This document shows positions 26,401 to 38,806 of a stretch of 64,000 bases of DNA, piece by piece (the stretch's first letter is position 1; the number at the start of each line of letters is the position of its first letter). Below the pieces are notes generated by a model. It was not told the origin of the DNA. It saw only the letters and a program-made list of their open reading frames with translations, and ran no database searches. The position numbers were made by a program, and so were the translations under genes. The stretch comes from Eledone cirrhosa (taxonomy: Eukaryota; Mollusca; Cephalopoda; Octopoda; Eledonidae): NCBI GenBank assembly GCA_964016885.1, contig OZ024740.1:8514450-8578449 (forward strand), read 5' to 3'.

Positions 26401-29400
26401 AGTTTCTATTGGTATGTCAGTTTTGATTGGTATGTCAGTTTCGATTTGTATGTCAGTTTCGATTGGTATATCAGTTTCGATTGGTATGTCAGTTTCAATT
26501 GATATGTCAGTTTCGATTGCTATATCAGTTCCGATTGGTATGTCAGTTACGATTGGTATGTCAGTTTCGATTGGTATATCAGTTTCGATTGGTATAATAG
26601 TTTCGACTGGTATATCAGTTTCGATTAGTATAATCAGTTTCTATTCGTATGTTAGTTTCGATTAGTATATCAGTTTCTATCGGTATGTCAGTTTCGATTG
26701 ATATGTCAGTTTCGATTGGTATATCAGTTCCGTTAGTATGTCAGTTTCGATTGGTATATCAGTTTCAATTGGTATGTCAGTTTTGACTGGTATGTCAGTT
26801 TCGATTGGTATGTCAATTTCGATTGGTATATCAGTTTCGATTAGTATGTCAGTTTCTATTGGTATGTAAGTTTAGATTAGTATATCACTATCTATTTGTA
26901 TGTCATTTTCAATTGGTATGTCTGTTTCTAATGATATATCAGTTTCGATTGGTATATCAGTTTTGATTGGTATATCAGTTTTGAATGGTATGTCAGTTTC
27001 GATTGGTATGTCAGTTTCGATTGGTATATCAGTTCCGATTGGTATGTCAGTTTAGATTGGTATGTCAGTTTCGATTGGTATATCAGCTTCGATTCGTATA
27101 TCAGTTTCTATTGGTATATCAGTTTCTATTAGTATGTCAGTTTTGATTGGTATGTCAGTTTCGATTTGTATGTCAGTTTCGATTGGTATGTCAGTTTCGA
27201 TTGGTATGTCAGCTTCGATTGATATGTCAGTTTCGATTGGTATATCAGTTCCGATTGGTATGTCAGTTTCGATTGGTATGTCAGTTTTGATTGGTATGTC
27301 AATTTCGATTGGTATATCAGTTTCGATTAGTATGTCAGTTTCTATTGGTATGTTAGTTTCGATTAGTATATCACTTTCTATTGGTATGTCAGTTTCGATT
27401 GGTATGTCTGTTTCTATTGATATATCAGTTTCGATTGTTATATCAGTTTTGATTGGTATATCAGTTTCGATTGGTATGTCAGTTTCTGTTGGTATTTCAG
27501 TTTCTATTGGTATGTCAGTTTTGATTGGTATATCACTTTTGAATGGTATCTCAGTTTCGATTGGTATGTTATTTTCGATTGGTATATCAGTTATTATTGG
27601 TATGTCAGTTTAGATTGGTATGTCAGTTTCGATTGGTATATCAGTTTCGATTGGTATGTCAGTTTCGATTGGTACGTAAATTTCGATGGGTATATTAGTT
27701 TCTATTGGTATGTCAGTTTCAATTAGTATATGAGTTTCTATTGCTATGTCAGTTTCGATTGGTATATCAGTTTTGATTTGTATATGAGTTCCTATATCTA
27801 TATCAGTTTCTATTGGTATGTCAGTTTCAACTGGTATGTAAGTTTCGATTAGTATATCAGTTTCTATTGGTATGTCAGTTTCTATTGGTATATCAGCTTC
27901 GATTGGTATATCAGTTTCGATTAGTGTGTTAGTTTCTATTGGTATGTCAGTTTTGACTGGTATATCAGTTTCGATTGGTATGTCAGTTTCGATTGGTATG
28001 TCAGTTTCGATTGGTATATCAGTTTCTATTGGTATGTCAGTTTCGATTGGTATGTCAGTTTCTATTGGTATATCAGTTTCGATTGATATATCAGTTTCGA
28101 TTAGTATATCAGTTTCTACTGGTTTGTCAGTTTCGATTAGTATATCAGTTTCTATTGGTATGTCAGTTTCGATTGGTATATCAGTTTCGATTCGTATATC
28201 AGTTCCTATTGCTATATCAGTTTCAATTGGTATGTCAGTTTCTATTGGTATATCAGTTTCGATTGGTATGTCAGTTTCTATTGGTATATCAGTTTCGATG
28301 GATACATCAGTTTCGATTAGTATGTCAGTTTCAACTGGTATGTCAATTTCGATTGGTATATCAGTTTCGATTGGTATATCAGTTTCGATTGGTATGTCAG
28401 TTTGGATAGGTATGTCAGTTTCGATTAGTGTGTTAGTTTCGATTGGTATGTCAGTTTGGATAGGTATGTCAGTTTCGATTGGTATGTCAGTTTCGACTGG
28501 TATGTCAATTTCGATTGGTATATCAGTTTCGATTGGTATATCAGTTTCGATTGGTATGTCAGTTTGGATAAGTATGTCAGTTTCGATTGGTATGTCAGTT
28601 TCGATTGGTAAGTCAGTTTCGATTGGTATGTCAATTTCGATTAGTATATCAGTTTCGATTGGTATGTCAGTTTCGATTGGTATATCAGTTTCGATTGGTA
28701 TCTCAGTTTTGATTATTATATTAGTTTCTATTGGTATGTCGGTTTCTATTGGTATATCAGTTTCGATTGGTATATCAGTTTTGATCAGTATGTTAGTTTC
28801 TATTGGTATATCAGTTTCGATAGGTATATCAGTTTCGTTCGGTATGTCAGTTTCGATTGGTATATCAGTTTCTATTGCTATATCTGTTTCTATTGGTATG
28901 TCAGTTTCGATTGGTATGTCAGTTTCTATTGGTATGTCAGTTTCGATTGTTATGTCAGTTTCGATTGGTATATCAGTTCCATTGATATGACAGTGTCGAT
29001 TGGTATATGAGTTTTGATTAGTATGTCAGTTTCTATTGGTATGTAAGCTTCGATTATTATATCAGTTACTATTAGTATGTCAGTTTCGATTGGTATGTCT
29101 GTTTCTAATGATATATCAGTTTCGATTGGTATATCAGTTTTGATTGGTATATCAGTTTTGAATGGTATGTCAGTTTCGATTGGTATGTCAGTTTCGATTG
29201 GTATATCAGTTCCGATTGGTATGTCAGTTTAGATTGGTATGTCAGTTTCGATTGGTATATCAGTTTCGATTGGTATGTCAGTTTCGATTGGTATATCAGT
29301 TTTTATTTGTATATGAGTTCCTATAGCTATATCAGTTTCTATTGGTATATCAGTTTCTATTGGTATGTCAGGTTCGATTGGTACGTAATTTCGATGGGTA

Positions 29401-30179
29401 TATTAGTTTCTATTGGTATGTCAGTTTCAATTAGTATATCAGTTTCTATTGGTATGTCAGTTTCGATTGGTATATAAGTTTTGATTTGTATATGTGTTCC
29501 TATAGCTATATCAGTTTCTATTGGTATGTCAGTTTCTATTGGTATATCAGCTTCGATTGGTATGTCAGTTTCTATTAGTATATCAGTTTCTATAGGTATG
29601 TCAGTTTCTATTGGTATATCAGTTTCGATTGGTATGTCAGTTTCTATTGGTATATCAGTTTCGATGGATACATCAGTTTCGATTAGTATGTCAGTTTCAA
29701 CTGGTATGTCAGTTTGGATTGGTATGTCAGTTTCGATTGGTATGTCAGTTTCGATTGGTATGTCAATTTCGATTGGTATATCAGTTTCGATTAGTATGTT
29801 AGTTTCAATTGGAATATCAGTTTCGATTGGTATATCAGTTTCGACTGGTATATCAGTTTCGATTAGTATAATCAGTTTCTATTGGTATGTCAGTTTCTAT
29901 TGGTATATCAGTACCGATTGGTATATCAGTTTCGATTAGTATGTCAGTTTCTATTCGTATGTTAGTTTCGATTAGTATATCAGTTTCTATCGGTATGTCA
30001 GTTTCGATTGATATGTCAGTTTCGATTGGTATATCAGTTCCGATTAGTATGTCAGTTTCGATTGGTATATCAGTTTCAATTGGTATGTCAGTTTTGATTG
30101 GTATGTCAGTTTCGATTGGTATGTCAATTTCGATTTGTATATCTGTTTCGATTGCTATGTCAATTTCGATTGGTATATA
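23464..30179 (+). repeat. 18-bp satellite array, block C
   Basis: Satellite between the two copies of the SINE-like element, same monomer and orientation as before. It includes the end of the first and the start of the second 7,124-bp unit. Near 26071 and 26304 two GTATATGAGTTCCTATAGCT markers sit 233 bp apart. This is the earliest example of a cassette that becomes common after 41.8 kb. Confidence 0.96.
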
Positions 30180-30216
30180 AAGGCGATGACACATTGGTAT
30201 ATAAAGGCGATGACAC
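30169..30216 (+). repeat. 24-bp tandem duplication at the element edge, second copy
   Basis: Exact counterpart of 23045-23092, shifted by 7,124 bp (units 30169-30192 and 30193-30216). Its presence in both copies shows that it predates the 7.1-kb duplication. Confidence 0.9.
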
Positions 30217-30587
30217 ACGACCGTGACCTCTGGCGTCACACAGTAATACAGAGTACCCGACCTCCCATGGGTACAAGCTGAAGCATATAGACAATATGCC
30301 GCCACACCCTCCCACTGCAAGGTGGTCGTGGAGGTGCCATGGCAAAAAAGCACCCAGCCCACACTGTAAAGTGGACGTGTAGGCGCCACGAAAAAGCACC
30401 CAGCTCTCACTGTAAATGAGGTTGGTGTTAGGAAGAGCATCCAGCTGTAGAAATCAAGCCAAATCAGTTCCTGTATGAGCAAGGCATGGTCAGCCGACCA
30501 GACACTGCCCACAACAGGACAACCCGTCTAACCCATGCTAGCGTGGAAGAACGGACGTAAAACGGTGATGATGATGATGATGATGAT
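30180..30587 (+). mobile_element. Cephalopod-type SINE-like element, copy 2
   Basis: Reads as identical to 23056-23463, including the internal module duplication and the GAT tail. It arose by duplication of the 7,124-bp unit and not by a second transposition, because flanking satellite on both sides is duplicated with it. The minus-strand frame at 29853-30512 is the counterpart of 22729-23388 and is also spurious. Confidence 0.85.
30567..30587 (+). repeat. (GAT)7 tail, second copy
   Basis: Same seven GAT units as at 23443-23463. No length change is seen between the copies, although such trinucleotide runs usually mutate quickly. This fits a recent duplication. Confidence 0.87.
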
Positions 30588-33500
30588 ATCAGTTTCGATT
30601 AGTATGTCAGTTTCTATTGGTATGTTAGTTTCGATTAGTATATCACTTTCTATTTGTATGTCAGTTTCGATTGGTATGTCAGTTTCTAATGATATATCAG
30701 TTTCGATTGGTATATCAGTTTTGATTGGTATATCAGTTTCGAATGGTATGTCAGTTTCGATTGGTATGTCAGTTTCGATTGGTATATCAGTTTCGATTGG
30801 TATGTCAGTTTTGATTGGTATATCAGTTCCGATTGGTATGTCAGTTTAGATTGGTATGTCAGTTTCGATTGGTATATCAGTTTCTATTGGTATGTCAGTT
30901 TCGATTGGTATATCAGTTTCAATTAGTATATCAGTTTCTATTGGTATGTCAGTTTCGATTGGTATATCAGTTTTGATTAGTATATGAGTTCCTATAGCTA
31001 TATCAGTTTCTATTGGTATGTCAGTTTCTATTGGTATATCAGCTTCGATTCGTATATCAGTTTCTATTGGTATATCAGTTTCTATTGGTATGTCAGTTTT
31101 GATTGGTATGTCAGTTTCGATTTGTATGTCAGTTTCGATTGATATATCAGTTTCGATTGGTATGTCAGCTTCGATTGATATGTCAGTTTCGATTGGTATA
31201 TCAGTTCCGATAGGTATGTCAGTTTCGATTGGTATGTCAGTCTTGATTGGTATGTCAATTTCGATTGGTATATCAGTTTCGATTAGTATGTCAGTTTCTA
31301 TTGGTATGTTTGTTTCGATTAGTATATCACTTTCTATTGGTATGTCAGTTTCGATTGGTATGTCTGTTTCTATTGATATATCAGTTTCGATTGTTATATC
31401 AGTTTTGATTGGTATATCAGTTTTGATTGGTATGTCAGTTTCTGTTGGTATTCCAGTTTCTATTGGTATGTCAGTTTTGATTGGTATATCACTTTTGAAT
31501 GGTATCTCAGTTTCGATTGGTATGTCATTCTCGATTGGTATATCAGTTCTGATTGGTATGTCAGTTTAGATTGGTATGTCAGTTTCGATTGGTATATCAG
31601 TTTCGATTGGTATGTCAGTTTCGATTGTTACGTAAATTTCGATGGGTATATTAGTTTCTATTGGTATGTCAGTTTCAGTCAGTATATGAGTTTCTATTGC
31701 TATGTCAGTTTCGATTGGTATATCAGTTTTGATTTGTATATGAATTCCTATATCTATATCAGTTTCTATTGGTATGTCAGTTTCAACTGGTATGTAAGTT
31801 TCGATTAGTATATCAGTTTCTATTGGTATGTCAGTTTCTATTGGTATATCAGCTTCGATTGGTATATCAGTTTCGACTAGTGTGTTAGTTTCTATTGGTA
31901 TGTCAGTTTTGACTGGTATATCAGTTTCGATTGGTATGTCAGTTTCGATTGGTATGTCAGTTTCGATTGGTATATCAGTTCCGATTGGTATGTCAATTTC
32001 GATTGGTATATCAGTTTCTATTGGTATGTCAGTTTCGATTGGTATGTCAGTTTCTATTGGTATATCAGTTTCGATTGATATATCAGTTTCGATTAGTATA
32101 TCAGTTTCTACTGGTATGTCAGTTTCGATTAGTATATCAGTTTCAATTGGTATGTCAGTTTCGATTGGTATATCAGTTTCGATTCGTATATCAGTTCCTA
32201 TTGCTATATCAGTTTCAATTGGTATGTAAGTTTCGATTGGTATATCAGTTTCGATGGGTATGTCAGTTTCAATTAGTATATTAGTTTCGATTGGTATGTC
32301 AATTTCAATTAGTATATCAGTTTCTATTGGTATATCAGTTTCGATTGGTATGTCAGTTTCTATTGGTATATCAGTTTCGATGGATACATCAGTTTTGATT
32401 AGTATGTCAGCTTCAACTGGTATGTCAGTTTGGATTGGTATGTCAGTTTCGATTGGTATGTCAGTTTCGATTGGTATGTCAATTTCGATTGGTATATCAG
32501 TTTCGATTAGTATGTTAGTTTCAATTGGAATATCAGTTTCGATTGGTATATCAGTTTCGACTGGTATATCAGTTTCGATTAGTATAATCAGTTTCTATTG
32601 GTATGTCAGTTTCTATTGGTATATCAGTACCGATTGGTATATCAGTTTCGATTAGTATGTCAGTTTCTATTCGTATGTTAGTTTCGATTAGTATATCAGT
32701 TTCTATCGGTATGTCAGTTTTGATTGATATGTCAGTTTCGATTGGTATATCAGTTTCAATTGGTATGTCAGTTTTGACTGGTATGTCAGTTTCGATTGGT
32801 ATGTCAATTTCGATTGGTATATCAGTTTCGATTGGTATGTCAATTTCGATTGGTATATCAGTTTCGATTAGTATGTCAGTTTCTATTGGTATGTTAGTTT
32901 CGATTAGTATATCACTTTCTATTTGTATGTCAGTTTCGATTGGTATGTCTGTTTCTAATGATATATCAGTTTCGATTGGTATATCAGTTTTGATTGGTAT
33001 ATCAGTTTCGATTGGTATGTCAGTTTCGATTGGTATATCAGTTTTGAATGGTATGTCAGTTTCGATTGGTATGTCAGTTTCGATTGGTATATCAGTTCCG
33101 ATTGGTATGTCAGTTTAGATTGGTATGTCAGTTTCGATTTGTATATCAGTTTCGATTTGTATGTCAGTTTCGATTGGTATATCAGTTTTTATTTGTATAT
33201 GAGTTCCTATAGCTATATCAGTTTCTATTGGTATGTCAGTTTCTATTGGTATATCAGCTTCGATTGGTATATCAGTTTCTATTGGTATATCAGTTTCTAT
33301 TGGTATGTCAGGTTCGATTGGTACGTAATTTCGATGGGTATATTAGTTTCTATTGGTATGTCAGTTTCAATTAGTATATCAGTTTCTATTGGTATGTCAG
33401 TTTCGATTGGTATATCAGTTTTGATTTGTATATGAGTTCCTATAGCTATATCAGTTTCTATTGGTATGTCAGTTTCTATTGGTATATCAGCTTCGATTGG

Positions 33501-36500
33501 TATATCAGTTTCTATTGGTATATCAGTTTCTATTGGTATGTCAGTTTTGATTGGTATGTCAGTTTCGATTTGTATGTCAGTTTCGATTGGTATATCAGTT
33601 TCGATTGGTATGTCAGTTTCAATTGATATGTCAGTTTCGATTGCTATATCAGTTCCGATTGGTATGTCAGTTACGATTGGTATGTCAGTTTCGATTGGTA
33701 TATCAGTTTCGATTGGTATAATAGTTTCGACTGGTATATCAGTTTCGATTAGTATAATCAGTTTCTATTCGTATGTTAGTTTCGATTAGTATATCAGTTT
33801 CTATCGGTATGTCAGTTTCGATTGATATGTCAGTTTCGATTGGTATATCAGTTCCGTTAGTATGTCAGTTTCGATTGGTATATCAGTTTCAATTGGTATG
33901 TCAGTTTTGACTGGTATGTCAGTTTTGATTGGTATGTCAATTTCGATTGGTATATCAGTTTCGATTAGTATGTCAGTTTCTATTGGTATGTAAGTTTAGA
34001 TTAGTATATCACTATCTATTTGTATGTCATTTTCAATTGGTATGTCTGTTTCTAATGATATATCAGTTTCGATTGGTATATCAGTTTTGATTGGTATATC
34101 AGTTTTGAATGGTATGTCAGTTTCGATTGGTATGTCAGTTTCGATTGGTATATCAGTTCCGATTGGTATGTCAGTTTAGATTGGTATGTCAGTTTCGATT
34201 GGTATATCAGCTTCGATTCGTATATCAGTTTCTATTGGTATATCAGTTTCTATTAGTATGTCAGTTTTGATTGGTATGTCAGTTTCGATTTGTATGTCAG
34301 TTTCGATTGGTATGTCAGTTTCGATTGGTATGTCAGCTTCGATTGATATGTCAGTTTCGATTGGTATATCAGTTCCGATTGGTATGTCAGTTTCGATTGG
34401 TATGTCAGTTTTGATTGGTATGTCAATTTCGATTGGTATATCAGTTTCGATTAGTATGTCAGTTTCTATTGGTATGTTAGTTTCGATTAGTATATCACTT
34501 TCTATTGGTATGTCAGTTTCGATTGGTATGTCTGTTTCTATTGATATATCAGTTTCGATTGTTATATCAGTTTTGATTGGTATATCAGTTTCGATTGGTA
34601 TGTCAGTTTCTGTTGGTATTTCAGTTTCTATTGGTATGTCAGTTTTGATTGGTATATCACTTTTGAATGGTATCTCAGTTTCGATTGGTATGTTATTTTC
34701 GATTGGTATATCAGTTATTATTGGTATGTCAGTTTAGATTGGTATGTCAGTTTCGATTGGTATATCAGTTTCGATTGGTATGTCAGTTTCGATTGGTACG
34801 TAAATTTCGATGGGTATATTAGTTTCTATTGGTATGTCAGTTTCAATTAGTATATGAGTTTCTATTGCTATGTCAGTTTCGATTGGTATATCAGTTTTGA
34901 TTTGTATATGAGTTCCTATATCTATATCAGTTTCTATTGGTATGTCAGTTTCAACTGGTATGTAAGTTTCGATTAGTATATCAGTTTCTATTGGTATGTC
35001 AGTTTCTATTGGTATATCAGCTTCGATTGGTATATCAGTTTCGATTAGTGTGTTAGTTTCTATTGGTATGTCAGTTTTGACTGGTATATCAGTTTCGATT
35101 GGTATGTCAGTTTCGATTGGTATGTCAGTTTCGATTGGTATATCAGTTTCTATTGGTATGTCAGTTTCGATTGGTATGTCAGTTTCTATTGGTATATCAG
35201 TTTCGATTGATATATCAGTTTCGATTAGTATATCAGTTTCTACTGGTTTGTCAGTTTCGATTAGTATATCAGTTTCTATTGGTATGTCAGTTTCGATTGG
35301 TATATCAGTTTCGATTCGTATATCAGTTCCTATTGCTATATCAGTTTCAATTGGTATGTAAGTTTCGATTGGTATATCAGTTTCGATGGGTATGTCAGTT
35401 TCAATTAGTATATTAGTTTCGATTGGTATGTCAATTTCAATTAGTATATCAGTTTCTATTGGTATATCAGTTTCGATTGGTATGTCAGTTTCTATTAGTA
35501 TATCAGTTTCTATAGGTATGTCAGTATCTATTGGTATATCAGTTTCGATTGGTATGTCAGTTTCTATTGGTATATCAGTTTCGATGGATACATCAGTTTC
35601 GATTAGTATGTCAGTTTCAACTGGTATGTCAGTTTGGATTGGTATGTCAGTTTGGATTGGTATGTCAATTTCGATTGGTATATCAGTTTCTATTAGTATG
35701 TTAGTTTCAATTGGAATATCAGTTTCGATTGGTATATCAGTTTCGATTAGTATAATCAGTTTCCATTGGTATGTCAGTTTCTATTGGTATATAAGTTCCG
35801 ATTGGTATATCAGTTTCAATTAGTATATCAGTTACTATTGGTATATCAGTTTCGATTGGTATGTCAGTTTCTAATGATATATCAGTTTCGATTGGTATAT
35901 CAGTTTTGATTGGTATATCAGTTTTGAATGGTATGTCAGTTTCGATTGGTATGTCAGTTTCGATTGGTATATCAGTTTCGATTGGTATGTCAGTTTTGAT
36001 TGGTATATCAGTTCCGATTGGTATGTCAGTTTAGATTGGTATGTCAGTTTCGATAGGTATATCAGTTTCGATTGGTATGTCAGTTTCAATTAGTATATCA
36101 GTTTCTATTGGTATGTCAGTTTCGATTGGTATATCAGTTTCAATTAGTATATCAGTTTCTATTGGTATGTCAGTTTCGATTGGTATGTCAGTTTCTATTG
36201 ATATATCAGTTTTGATTAGTATATGAGTTCCTATAGCTATATCAGTTTCTATTGGTATGTCAGTTTCGATTTGTATGTCAGTTTTGATTGATATATCAGT
36301 TTCGATTGGTATGTCAGCTTCGATTGATATGTCAGTTTCGATTGGTATATCAGTTCCGATTGGTATGTCAGTTTCGATTGGTATGTCAGTTTTGATTGGT
36401 ATGTCAATTTCGATTGGTATATCAGTTTCGATTAGTATGTCAGTTTCTATTGGTATGTTAGTTTCGATTAGTATATCACTTTCTATTGGTATGTCAGTTT

Positions 36501-36754
36501 CGATTGGTATGTCTGTTTCTATTGATATATCAGTTTCGATTGTTATATCAGTTTTGATTGGTATATCAGTTTCGATTGGTATGTCAGTTTCTATTGGTAT
36601 TTCAGTTTCTATTGGTATGTCAGTTTTGATTGGTATATCACTTTTGAATGGTATCTCAGTTTCGATTGGTATGTCGTTTTCGATTGGTATATCAGTTCTG
36701 ATTGGTATGTCAGTTTAGATTGGTATGTCAGTTTCGATTGGTATATCAGTTTCT

Positions 36755-38806
36755 ATGGGTATATCAGTTTCTATTGGTATATCAGTTTCGATTGGTATAT
36801 CAGTTTCGATAGTATGTTAGTTTTGATTGGTATATCAGTTTCTATTGGTATATCAGTTTCGATTGATATATCAGTTTCGATTAGTATGTCAGTTTCTACT
36901 GGTATGTCAGTTTGGATTGGTATGTCAATTTCGATTGGTATGTCAGTTTCGATTGGTATGTCAATTTCGATTGGTATATCAGTTTCGATTAGTATGTTAG
37001 TTTCAATTGGAATATCAGTTTCGATTGGTATATCAGTTTCGACTGGTATATCAGTTTCGATTAGTATAATCAGTTTCTATTGGTATGTCAGTTTCTATTG
37101 GTATATCAGTATCGATTGGTATATCAGTTTCGATTGGTATGTCAGTTTCTATTGGTATGTTAGTTTCGATTAGTATATCAGTTTCTATTGGTATGTCAGT
37201 TTTGATTGGTATGTCAGTTTCGACTGGTATGTCAGTTTCGATTGGTATATCAGTTTCGATTGGTATGTCAGTTTCGATTGATATGTCAGTTTCGATTGGT
37301 ATATCAGTTCCGATTGGTATGTCAGTTTCGATTGGTATGTCAGTTTCGATTGGTATATCAGTTTCGATTGGTATGTCAGTTTTGATTGGTATATCAGTTC
37401 CGATTGGTATGTCAGTTTAGATTGGTATGTCAGTTTTGATTGGTATATCAGTTTCGATTGGTATGTCAATTTCAATTAGTATATCAGTTTCTATTGGTAT
37501 GTCAGTTTCGATTGGTATATCAGTTTCAATTAGTATATCAGTTTCTATTGGTATGTCAGTTTCGATTGGTATATCAGTTTTGATTAGTATATGAGTGCCT
37601 ATAGCTATATGAGTTTCTATTGGTATGTCAGTTTCTATTGGTATATCAGCTTCGATTCGTATATCAGTTTCTATTGGTATATCAGTTTCTATTGGTATGT
37701 CAGATTTGATTGGTATGTCAGTTTCGATTTGTATGTCAGTTTCGATTGATATATCAGTTTCTATTGGTATATCAGTTTCTATTGATATGTCAGTTTCGAT
37801 TGGTATATCAGTTCCGATTGGTATGTCAGTTTCGATTGGTATGTCAGTTTTGATTGGTATGTCAATTTCGATTGGTATATCAGTTTCGATTAGTATGTCA
37901 GTTTCTATTGGTATGTTAGTTTCGATTAGTATATCACTTTCTATTGGTATGTCAGTTTCGATTGGTATGTCTGTTTCTATTGATATATCAGTTTCGATTG
38001 TTATATCAGTTTTGATTGGTATATCAGTTTGTATTGGTATGTCAGTTTCTGTTGGTATTCCAGTTTCTATTGGTATGTCAGTTTTGATTGGTATATCACT
38101 TTTGAATGGTATCTCAGTTTCGATTGGTATGTCATTTTCGATTGGTATATCAGTTCTGATTGGTATGTCAGTTTAGATTGGTATGTCAGTTTCGATTGGT
38201 ATATCAGTTTCGATTGGTATGTCAGTTTCGATTGGTACGTAAATTTGGATGGGTATATTAGTTTCTATTGGTATGTCAGTTTCAGTTAGTATATGAGTTT
38301 CTATTGCTATGTCAGTTTCGATTGGTATATCAGTTTTGATTTGTATATGAATTCCTATATCTATATCAGTTTCTATTGGTATGTCAGTTTCAGCTGGTAG
38401 GTAAGTTTCGATTAGTATATCAGTTTCTATTGGTATGTCAGTTTCTATTGGTATATCAGCTTCGATTGGTATGTCAGTTTCGATTGGTATGTCAGTTTCG
38501 ATTGGTATATCAGTTCCGATTGGTATGTCAATTTCGATTGGTATATCAGTTTCTATTGGTATGACAGTTTCGATTGGTATGTCAGTTTCTATTGGTATAT
38601 CAGTTTCGATTGATATATCAGTTTCGATTCATATATCAGTTTCGATTAGTATATCAGTTTCTACTGGTATGTCAGTTTCGATTAGTATATCAGTTTCTAT
38701 TGGTATGTCAGTTTCGATTGGTATATCAGTTTCGATTCGTATATCAGTTCCTATTGCTATATCAGTTTCAATTGGTATGTAAGTTTCGATTGGTATATCA
38801 GTTTCG
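36755..38806 (+). repeat. 2,052-bp higher-order repeat, copy 1
   Basis: Unit of exactly 114 monomer lengths. It starts near the TCTATGGGTATATC monomer and holds the 17-bp GATAGTATG unit, a GTTTGGATTGG unit, the 19-bp TATAATCAG unit and the AGTGCCTATAGC variant of the GTATATGAG marker. The next 2,052 bp repeat it. The only internal differences I noticed are 38247 G versus 40299 C and 38630 C versus 40682 G. Confidence 0.9.

Larger units (their letters stand above)
21113..28236 (+). repeat. 7,124-bp higher-order repeat, copy 1
   Basis: Every marker in this interval recurs exactly 7,124 bp downstream, including the 408-bp SINE-like element. By eye I found only five base differences: 21268 C versus 28392 G, 21447 G versus 28571 A, 21905 T versus 29029 G, 26016 G versus 33140 T, and 26802 C versus 33926 T. 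That is about 99.9 percent identity. The unit is not a multiple of 18 because of the inserted element and several 17- and 19-bp monomers. The end is set by the hybrid junction near 28226-28240. Confidence 0.93.
28237..35360 (+). repeat. 7,124-bp higher-order repeat, copy 2
   Basis: Direct tandem copy of 21113-28236. It begins at a hybrid junction: sequence left of about 28226 matches the end of the unit (TTTCAATTGGTATGT), while sequence right of it matches the start (CAGTTTCTATTGG). At the end of this copy (35361 onward) the satellite continues as GTATGTAAGTTTCG, the original right flank. This is the layout expected from one unequal crossover. Confidence 0.92.
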
